The notes beneath the pieces are model-generated. The model was not told the DNA's origin. It saw nothing but the letters and a program-made list of their open reading frames with translations, and ran no database searches. Below, one piece after another: positions 1-4,628 of a stretch of 6,532 nt of DNA. Made by a program: the position numbers and the translations under genes. This DNA is from Thermodesulfobacteriota bacterium. GTDB taxonomy: Bacteria > Desulfobacterota > Thermodesulfobacteria > Thermodesulfobacteriales > Thermodesulfatatoraceae. The stretch spans positions 1-6,532 of the forward strand of contig JAADCO010000034.1 of the NCBI GenBank assembly GCA_013154385.1, read 5' to 3'. Within the stretch, counting starts at the first letter, position 1; each line of letters opens with the position of its first letter.

Positions 1-690
1 GCCCTGGGGATCGAAGAGGAAGTGGTCGGCGTCACGCGCCGGGACCGAAACTTTCCCCACGCGGTGAAGGTGGGGAGCCATCTGCGCCCCAACGTGGAGC
101 TCGTAAAGGCGCTTAGGCCGGACCTCATCATCGCCGGCTCGAAGAGGGCCTTCCCCGAAGAGCTCCGGGCCAAGGTCAAGGCCGAGGTCTTCTACTACGA
201 CCCGCGAACGCTTGAGGAAATAATCGAAACCATCCTGCAACTGGGCCGGAGGCTCGGAAGGGAGGAACAGGCCCGGAGTCTTGTCCGGAAACTCCAAGCC
301 AAGCTCTCCGAGATCAAGCCCCTTCCCTGCCGCCCCAGGGTGGTCTACGAGATCATGGAGCGCCCCCTGCGGGTGGCCGGGCAGAAAAACATCGTCACGG
401 ACATCATCCGGGTGGCCGGTGGGGTGAATCCGGTGAAGGTCCCCAGGAAACACGTCCTCATCTCGCCGGAGGAGATCCTCCTCCTTTCCCCGGACCTCTA
501 TCTCTATCAGGTGGGCCCTATGAACAAGAACCCCACCCCGCCGCCGGAGAGGGCCTACTTCAAGGGGCTCAAGGCCCGGGTCGAGCGCGTGGACGAGTTC
601 CTCTTCTCCCGCCCGGGACCAAACGCCTTTCAAGCCGCGGTGGAGCTCAACCGGATGCTCGGCGAGCTCTGCGCGGAAGGGTCTAAGTAA
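1..690 (+). CDS. ABC transporter periplasmic substrate-binding protein, BtuF/FecB type (5' end missing)
   Basis: The reading frame is open from base 1, which reads ALGIEEEVVGVTRRD, to a TAA stop at 688-690. This gives 229 visible residues. The GTG at 22 lies inside the conserved domain and is not the start. The pattern of 'LGI..EVVGVTRRD', then 'KVGSHLRPNVELVKALRPDLIIAGS', 'VVYEIMERPLRVAGQKN', 'AGGVNP' and 'ISPEEILLLSPDLYLY' is that of class III periplasmic binding proteins, which carry vitamin B12, haem or siderophores to an ABC importer. About 40-80 N-terminal residues, including the signal peptide, should lie upstream of the window. The ligand cannot be told from this part. The permease and ATPase genes are not in the window. 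The last 8 bases overlap the end of the opposing UPF0280 gene, so no terminator fits between the two stops. Confidence 0.85.
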   Translation, partial: ALGIEEEVVGVTRRDRNFPHAVKVGSHLRPNVELVKALRPDLIIAGSKRAFPEELRAKVKAEVFYYDPRTLEEIIETILQLGRRLGREEQARSLVRKLQAKLSEIKPLPCRPRVVYEIMERPLRVAGQKNIVTDIIRVAGGVNPVKVPRKHVLISPEEILLLSPDLYLYQVGPMNKNPTPPPERAYFKGLKARVERVDEFLFSRPGPNAFQAAVELNRMLGELCAEGSK

Positions 691-1420
691 GGGGGACGAG
701 CTCAAGCGCCGGGCCCTGGGCGAAGAGCTTGTCGCCCACGATGCAGACCAGACCGAGGATCTCGGGATGGCGCCGGGCGGCCTTCTTCAGGCGCTTGAAG
801 TCCTCCGGCCCGCGCACCAGGTTTCCCAGGGCCGTGGCCAGGGCGTCGGCGAGGGCGGCGTCCTTGGCGAGCACGCAGAGGGCGTCGGCGCGCCCGAGGC
901 TCAAGCTGTGCCCCACGGTGCCCGAAGAGGTGCAGACCGCACAGGGCATGAGCTCCCGCGGGAGACGAAGGCCGAGTTTTCCCGAAAGGGGCGAGTCCCC
1001 GGCCCAGATGCCCACCGTGGCCTCCCGCTCAAGGGAAAGGAAGACGTCGCCTCCGTTTTCCACGAGCACCTCGCGCGTGAGCCCCTGCGCCTTGAGCCTT
1101 CGGCCCACGACCTCGGCGATGGCCCCGGCCACCGCGGCCATGGGCCCCACCCCGGCCTTCTTACCGGCGAGAAGCATGCGTTTGACGACCTCCGGGGCCT
1201 CGGGGTCTAGGGGAAGCGGGGAAAGGGCCTCCAGGAACTCCGGATGCCGGCGGAGATAGTCTTCGAGCCTGCGGCGCTCCTCGGTGAGGATGAGGAGGGT
1301 CTCCCGCGAGAGGTCCCTCTCGGCCAGGACCTGGAGGTCGGACTCCTTGAGCACCACCCGAAAGGGCACGAGCCCGCGGCCGGAAACCCGAGAACGATAG
1401 TCCCTTATTTCAAAATCCAT
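683..1420 (-). CDS. UPF0280 family protein (ApbE-like superfamily), function unknown
   Basis: This is a 245-residue protein starting with ATG at 1420-1418, with an AGGA-type ribosome site about 8 bases upstream, and ending in TAG at 685-683. Recognisable family blocks are GVGPMAAVAGAIAE (residues 90-103), ENGGDVFL (121-128), CTSSGTVGHS (163-172) and ADALATALGN (191-200). They match UPF0280, a set found in methanogens and in delta-type bacteria and distantly related to ApbE, the FMN transferase that flavinylates proteins. The length is normal for the family and it looks intact. No signal peptide or membrane segment is visible, so it is probably cytoplasmic. Cys160 and Cys163 form a CxxC just before the TSSG block. 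No activity is established for the family to my knowledge, so an FMN-related role is only a guess from fold kinship. It is transcribed away from kdsA and is probably a single-gene unit. Confidence 0.88.
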   Translation of the reverse strand: MDFEIRDYRSRVSGRGLVPFRVVLKESDLQVLAERDLSRETLLILTEERRRLEDYLRRHPEFLEALSPLPLDPEAPEVVKRMLLAGKKAGVGPMAAVAGAIAEVVGRRLKAQGLTREVLVENGGDVFLSLEREATVGIWAGDSPLSGKLGLRLPRELMPCAVCTSSGTVGHSLSLGRADALCVLAKDAALADALATALGNLVRGPEDFKRLKKAARRHPEILGLVCIVGDKLFAQGPALELVPLT

Positions 1421-1481
1421 ACCCTAATCCTGGGCTTCTTGGGCTTTTCGCGCTAGGATAAGCTTAGCTTGGAAGGAGCAG
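1421..1481. promoter_or_regulatory. Divergent intergenic region between the UPF0280 gene and the kdsA operon
   Basis: These 61 bases separate the two divergent start codons and are the longest non-coding stretch in the window, so promoters for both directions probably lie here or just inside the 5' ends. No convincing -35/-10 pair is visible. TAGGAT at 1454-1459 matches 4 of 6 bases of the -10 consensus on the + strand, and the overlapping AGGATA reads TATCCT on the - strand. Neither has a good -35 element at the right distance. There are two copies of TGGGCTT (1431-1437, 1440-1446) and a small inverted repeat AAGCT-T-AGCTT (1460-1470). Assignment rests on position, not on strong motifs. Confidence 0.4.
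1471..1478 (+). promoter_or_regulatory. Ribosome binding site of kdsA
   Basis: GGAAGGAG lies 3 bases before the ATG at 1482. It is a strong match to the Shine-Dalgarno consensus, though close to the start codon, and it supports this start. The KdsA product begins right before its first conserved strand, which also fits. Confidence 0.7.
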
Positions 1482-2315
1482 ATGGTGAAAGAGGTAAAGA
1501 TCGGCGAGATCACCGTGGGGGCGGGACGACCTCTACTCATTGCCGGGCCCTGCGTGCTCGAAAGCCTGGAGGTGGCGCTCACCGCCGGTGAGGCCATGGC
1601 CGCGGCGGCCGAAGAAGCCGGGTTCGCTTACGTGTTCAAGTCGTCCTTCGACAAGGCCAACCGCACCTCCCTCCGCTCCTATCGCGGGCCGGGGTTTGAG
1701 AAGGGGCTGGCCATGCTGGCGGAGATCAAAGAAAGGCTCGGAGTTCCCGTGACCTCGGACATCCACGAGGCCTGGCAGGCGGAGCCCGCGGCGGAGGTGC
1801 TCGATCTCCTCCAGGTCCCGGCCTTCCTCTGCCGGCAGACGGACCTCATCGTGGCCGCGGCGCGCACCGGACGCCCGGTGAACATCAAGAAGGGGCAGTT
1901 CATGGCCCCGTGGGACATGAAGTTCGCCGTGGAAAAGGCCCTTTCCGCCGGCGCAGTAGGGGTCCTGCTCACCGAGCGGGGGTCCTGTTTCGGCTACAAC
2001 AACCTCGTGGTGGACATGCGGTCCCTTCCCATCATGAGGGCCCTCGGGGTGCCGGTGATCTTCGACGCCACCCACAGCGTCCAGCTCCCCGGCGGGGCCG
2101 GTGGGGCCTCGGGCGGGCAGCGGGAGTTCGTCGCCCCCTTGGCGCGCGCGGCGGCGGCCGTAGGGGTTGACGGCATCTTCATGGAGGTCCATCCCGCGCC
2201 GGAGAAGGCCCTTTGCGACGGCCCCAACTCCCTTCCTTTAGACGAGGCACGAAATTTGCTATTAATTCTTAGAGAGATCTTCGACCTGGTGAGGAGGCAT
2301 GGTGTCCTTTCCTGA
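1482..2315 (+). CDS. kdsA: 3-deoxy-8-phosphooctulonate (Kdo-8-P) synthase, metal-dependent type
   Basis: KdsA condenses D-arabinose-5-phosphate with phosphoenolpyruvate to Kdo-8-phosphate (EC 2.5.1.55) in the cytoplasm, feeding the LPS inner core. The 277-residue product shows the family signatures AGPCVLES (21-28), KSSFDKANRTS (53-63), DIHE (93-96), PAFLCRQTDL (113-122), NIKKGQF (134-140), DATHSVQ (195-201) and MEVHP (234-238). Cys24, His198, Glu235 and Asp246 have the same spacing (174, 37, 11) as the four metal ligands recalled for the Aquifex aeolicus enzyme (Cys11, His185, Glu222, Asp233). E. coli KdsA has Asn in place of the Cys and needs no metal, so this is a metal-type enzyme. It is the first gene of the operon. 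Its 3' end overlaps kdsC by 17 bases and is AT-rich in codons 251-265. The isomerase gene kdsD, often placed between kdsA and kdsC, is absent here. Confidence 0.97.
   Translation: MVKEVKIGEITVGAGRPLLIAGPCVLESLEVALTAGEAMAAAAEEAGFAYVFKSSFDKANRTSLRSYRGPGFEKGLAMLAEIKERLGVPVTSDIHEAWQAEPAAEVLDLLQVPAFLCRQTDLIVAAARTGRPVNIKKGQFMAPWDMKFAVEKALSAGAVGVLLTERGSCFGYNNLVVDMRSLPIMRALGVPVIFDATHSVQLPGGAGGASGGQREFVAPLARAAAAVGVDGIFMEVHPAPEKALCDGPNSLPLDEARNLLLILREIFDLVRRHGVLS
2288..2297 (+). promoter_or_regulatory. Ribosome binding site of kdsC, inside the end of kdsA
   Basis: GGTGAGGAGG contains a full AGGAGG (2292-2297) but leaves only 1 base before the ATG at 2299. The next codon is GTG at 2302, which would sit at a more usual 4-base distance, so the true start of KdsC could be either. 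The difference is one residue. Confidence 0.55.
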
Positions 2316-2856
2316 AGAAGTGCTCAAGAGAGCGGCCAAGGTAAGGCTCCTTTTGCTCGACGTGGACGGCATACTCACCGATGCCCGGATCATCCTCGAC
2401 GCCGAGGGGCGGGAGATCAAGCACTTCTGCGTGCGGGACGGGATGGGGATCAAGCTCCTCCAGCAGGTGGGCGTGGAGGTGGGCATCCTTTCGAGCCGCA
2501 ACTCCCTTCCCGTGACCCACCGGGCGCGGGAACTCGGCATCGAGCTCCTCATCCAGGGGGAGCTGAACAAGCTCGAACTCTACGAGAAGATCAAACACGC
2601 CAAGGACCTCCGGGACGAAGAGGTGGCCTACATGGGAGACGATTGGGTGGACATCCCCGTCCTGGCCAAGGTGGGGCTGGCGGTCACCGTGCCGGAGTGC
2701 TGGCCTCCGGTGAGGAGCTACGCCCACTACGTGACGCAGCACCCTGGCGGCCACGGTGCGGTGCGCGAGGTGTGCGACCTGATACTCAAAGCCACAGGAA
2801 AATGGGAGGAAATGCTCAGATGCTTCGATCCCTCGGGGCGCTTTTGTTTTGCCTGA
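2299..2856 (+). CDS. kdsC: Kdo-8-phosphate phosphatase, HAD superfamily
   Basis: KdsC hydrolyses Kdo-8-phosphate to free Kdo (EC 3.1.3.45), the step after KdsA. The 185-residue product is a cap-less HAD phosphatase. Motif I is DVDGILTD (21-28), with Asp21 the expected nucleophile and Asp23 the general acid/base. Motif II is LSSR (64-67), the expected Ser being Ser65. The motif III lysine is likely Lys91 in QGELNKLE. Motif IV is GDDWVD (113-118). The C-terminal GGHGAVREVCDLIL (150-163) is a KdsC hallmark, and in characterised homotetrameric KdsC this tail approaches a neighbour's active site. The last ten or so residues (after GKWEEML) overlap the start of lptC and look like unconstrained read-on. 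The gene overlaps kdsA by 17 bp and lptC by 37 bp, which suggests translational coupling. A mere HAD paralogue is unlikely given the neighbours. Confidence 0.95.
   Translation: MVSFPEEVLKRAAKVRLLLLDVDGILTDARIILDAEGREIKHFCVRDGMGIKLLQQVGVEVGILSSRNSLPVTHRARELGIELLIQGELNKLELYEKIKHAKDLRDEEVAYMGDDWVDIPVLAKVGLAVTVPECWPPVRSYAHYVTQHPGGHGAVREVCDLILKATGKWEEMLRCFDPSGRFCFA
2804..2810 (+). promoter_or_regulatory. Ribosome binding site of lptC, deciding its start
   Basis: GGGAGGA lies 9 bases before the ATG at 2820, inside kdsC. The open frame extends upstream to an ATG at 2643, but that part reads as Gly/Arg/Pro-rich shadow of kdsC. Only the ATG at 2820 places a hydrophobic signal with a lipobox at the N-terminus, so this site and start are preferred. 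Confidence 0.75.
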
Positions 2857-3440
2857 TCCTTCTCGGCGGTTGCCATCAGGAACCCAAGGCCCTAAAGCCC
2901 GTTGAACCGCAAAAGACCTCCGTCCCCGGCACTCCCTCGGAGAAGACGAAACCCGAAGAGAAGAAGGCTCCGGCTGAAGGGACCAAGCCCCAGCCGGCCA
3001 CTCCCGAGGAGAAGGAGAAGGAAGAACCCAACACCGAGTTCAAGAAGCTCCACTACGTGATCTACGAAAAGGGAAAGCTCAAGTGGGACATCTTCGCCGA
3101 GAAGGCCGAGGTCTATCGGGGAAACGAGGTCCATCTCGAGGATCTGCGCGTGTGCTCCTCTCCGGAAAGGGGCTTTTGCATCACCTCGCGCCGCGGGGTG
3201 TACGACCCGCGCCAGGGGACCTTTTTCTTCCAGGGAAACGTGGTCCTGCGCTCCAAACACCAGGGTTCCCTCAAGACCTCACACCTTTCCTATCTGCCGA
3301 AGAAGGAGCTCCTCGAAACCGGCGCCAAGGTCACCATTGACAAGAAGGGCCTGGTCATTCGGGGGGAAGGCTTCGTCTACGACCTGCGCTCCGGGGTGAT
3401 GAAAGTCCTGAAACGCACCGAGGTGAAGGTGGATGGCTAG
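2820..3440 (+). CDS. lptC: LPS export system periplasmic protein LptC, lipoprotein-type
   Basis: The 206-residue product starts MLRSLGALLFCLILLGGC. This is a short signal with a lipobox (LGGC, Cys18), pointing to signal peptidase II cleavage and lipid anchoring. Residues 19-72 form a low-complexity linker rich in Lys, Glu and Pro. Residues 73-206 are an LptC/OstA-like beta-jellyroll: 'LHYVIYEKGKLKWDIFAEKAEVY', then 'GVYDPRQGTFFFQGNVVL' and 'LLETGAKVTIDKKGLVIRGEGFVYDL'. LptC takes LPS from the LptB2FG exporter in the inner membrane and passes it to LptA. The classic E. coli LptC keeps an uncleaved membrane helix. Here the hydrophobic run is only about 13 residues, short for a membrane span. 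The gene overlaps kdsC by 37 bp and lptA by 8 bp. Function is secure from the domain plus context, whereas lipidation is inferred. Confidence 0.9.
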   Translation: MLRSLGALLFCLILLGGCHQEPKALKPVEPQKTSVPGTPSEKTKPEEKKAPAEGTKPQPATPEEKEKEEPNTEFKKLHYVIYEKGKLKWDIFAEKAEVYRGNEVHLEDLRVCSSPERGFCITSRRGVYDPRQGTFFFQGNVVLRSKHQGSLKTSHLSYLPKKELLETGAKVTIDKKGLVIRGEGFVYDLRSGVMKVLKRTEVKVDG

Positions 3441-3897
3441 GTTCCTGATCCTCAGCGTCTTCTTCTGGCTGTGCGCGGCCGCGGTGGGCCAGGCCAAGGG
3501 GCCCATCACCATCAAGTCCGACCGCATGGAGGTGCTCCAGAACCAGCAGGTGGTCATCTTCAGCGGAAACGTGGTGGCCCAAAAGGAGGGGCTCACCATC
3601 TACGCCGACCGGCTCATCGTTTACTACACCAAGGGCAAGGGCGAGGAGAAACGCGAGGTGACCAAGCTCGTGGCCATAGGGCACGTGAAGATACACAAGG
3701 ACGACTGGATCGCGCGGGCGGGCAAGGCGGTCTATTTCCGGGACCAGGAAAAGATCGTGCTCGAGGACAACCCCCAGATCTGGCAGGGGGACAACACCGT
3801 GCGCGGTGATCGCATCATCCTCTATCTCAACGAGGACCGCAGCGTGGTCGAGGCGGCTCCCGGGCACAAGGCCGAAGCCGTCATCTTTCCGGAGTAG
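3433..3897 (+). CDS. lptA: LPS transport periplasmic bridge protein LptA
   Basis: LptA polymerises or docks between LptC and LptD and shuttles LPS across the periplasm. The 154-residue product has a signal peptide with a hydrophobic core at residues 3-18 and a likely cut after Ala21 (GQA|KG). An OstA/LptA domain follows: 'GPITIKSDRMEVLQNQQVVIFSGNVVAQKEGLTIYADRLIVYY' is the standard opening pattern of the family. The repeating strands continue through 'AIGHVKIHKDDWIARAGKAVYF' and 'GDNTVRGDRIILYL'. It is shorter than E. coli LptA (185 residues) and ends soon after the last strand, without an extended C-terminal tail. The ATG at 3433 overlaps the lptC stop by 8 bases, and AAGGTGG directly before it is a close, weak ribosome site, so translation is probably coupled to lptC. 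Confidence 0.93.
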   Translation: MARFLILSVFFWLCAAAVGQAKGPITIKSDRMEVLQNQQVVIFSGNVVAQKEGLTIYADRLIVYYTKGKGEEKREVTKLVAIGHVKIHKDDWIARAGKAVYFRDQEKIVLEDNPQIWQGDNTVRGDRIILYLNEDRSVVEAAPGHKAEAVIFPE

Positions 3898-3899
3898 GG

Positions 3900-4628
3900 A
3901 TGGGTCGCGTACTCAAGGCCGAAAACCTGAGCAAGAGATACGGTCGTCGCCAGGTGGTGAAGAGGGTCTCGCTCGCCGTGGAGACCGGACAAATCGTCGG
4001 TCTCCTGGGGCCCAACGGCGCGGGCAAGACCACCACCTTCTACATGGTGGCCGGGCTGGTGCCGGCGGATGAGGGGCGCATCCTCCTCGGCGACCAGGAC
4101 CTCACGCGGGAACCCATGCACAAGAGGGCCTGGGCGGGGATCATCTATCTCCCTCAGGAGCCCTCGGTCTTTCGGCGTCTCACCGTGGCGGAAAACGTCA
4201 TGCTGGTCCTGGAGATACTCAAGCTCTCCCGCCAGGAGAGGAAGAGGCGCCTTGAGGCACTGTTGGAAGCCTTCGGACTGACCGAATTACGTAATCAGAA
4301 GGCCTTTGCCCTTTCCGGTGGAGAGAGACGGCGGGTCGAGATCATGCGCGCCCTGGCCAGAGATCCGGAATTTCTCCTCCTCGACGAACCCTTTGCGGGC
4401 ATTGATCCTCTTGCTGTGGCGGATTTGAAAGAAATTTTAAAAAATTTGAAAGAAAGAGGTCTAGGATTATTGATTTCCGATCATAACGTGCGAGAAACCT
4501 TGACGGTGTGCGATTATGCTTATATCGTAGCTAAAGGAGAGGTGATTGCTCGGGGTTCTCCGGAGGAGATTGCCGCGGATCCTCTCGCGCGAGAAATATA
4601 CTTGGGGCAGGATTTTAGGTTGCACTGA
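3900..4628 (+). CDS. lptB: LPS export ABC transporter ATP-binding protein LptB
   Basis: LptB is the cytoplasmic ATPase dimer that powers LPS extraction with LptF and LptG. The 242-residue product has a full ABC set: Walker A GPNGAGKT (37-44), Q-loop LPQE with Gln86, signature LSGGE (138-142) followed by RRRVEIMRALA, Walker B FLLLDEP (158-164), D-loop GIDP (167-170) and H-loop His195 in SDHNVRET. The C-terminal IYLGQDFRL is nearly that of E. coli LptB. Length matches the family (about 240). The ATG is 2 bases after the lptA stop, and its GGAG ribosome site (3891-3894) sits right before that stop. Codons 174-210 shift sharply to AT-rich choices (TTA, TTG, AGA, AAA, GAT) while the protein stays canonical. 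lptF and lptG are not in the window. Confidence 0.97.
   Translation: MGRVLKAENLSKRYGRRQVVKRVSLAVETGQIVGLLGPNGAGKTTTFYMVAGLVPADEGRILLGDQDLTREPMHKRAWAGIIYLPQEPSVFRRLTVAENVMLVLEILKLSRQERKRRLEALLEAFGLTELRNQKAFALSGGERRRVEIMRALARDPEFLLLDEPFAGIDPLAVADLKEILKNLKERGLGLLISDHNVRETLTVCDYAYIVAKGEVIARGSPEEIAADPLAREIYLGQDFRLH
4411..4530. other. AT-rich patch in the 3' part of lptB
   Basis: I count 44 G/C in these 120 bases (37%), with 4421-4450 at only 5 of 30. The next 200 bases, across the lptB-rpoN junction, are still low at 50%, and 4731-4830 returns to 59%. Codons change in step: Leu is TTG/TTA/CTA and Arg is AGA/CGA, where the rest of the window mostly uses CTC/CTT/CTG and CGC/CGG. The encoded residues remain family-typical, so this is a base-composition feature and not a broken gene. 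It lies 100-220 bases upstream of rpoN. Confidence 0.85.
4500..4528 (+). promoter_or_regulatory. Candidate sigma-70 promoter for rpoN-hpf inside lptB
   Basis: TTGACG (4500-4505, 5 of 6 to the -35 consensus) is followed after 17 bases by TATCGT (4523-4528, 4 of 6 to the -10 consensus). It lies within the AT-rich end of lptB and about 100 bases before the rpoN start. A second -10 choice, TATATC at 4521-4526, has a 15-base spacer. An internal promoter would let rpoN and hpf be expressed apart from the LPS genes. This is a motif match only. Confidence 0.3.

Noticed and set aside
22..24. GTG as start of the substrate-binding protein
   Set aside because: The frame is open upstream to base 1 and the residues there (ALGIEEE) belong to the conserved domain, so the gene is cut by the window edge.
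729..1259. Open + strand frames opposite the UPF0280 gene
   Set aside because: They give Arg/Pro/Ala/Ser-rich translations without motifs, and the - strand frame carries all the family blocks.
1533..2192. Open frame of 219 codons on the - strand, antisense to kdsA
   Set aside because: The sequence is His/Gly/Arg/Pro-rich in the style of a shadow frame, with no family match, and kdsA is unambiguous on the other strand.
2745..2765. Sigma-54-like TGGC...TGC sequence in kdsC
   Set aside because: The match to the -24/-12 consensus is poor, it lies in a conserved coding motif, and such matches are common in GC-rich DNA.
2643..2819. Upstream extension of the lptC frame to an ATG at 2643
   Set aside because: It would bury the signal peptide and lipobox 60 residues inside the protein and reads as a shadow of kdsC. 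The ribosome site before 2820 supports the shorter form.
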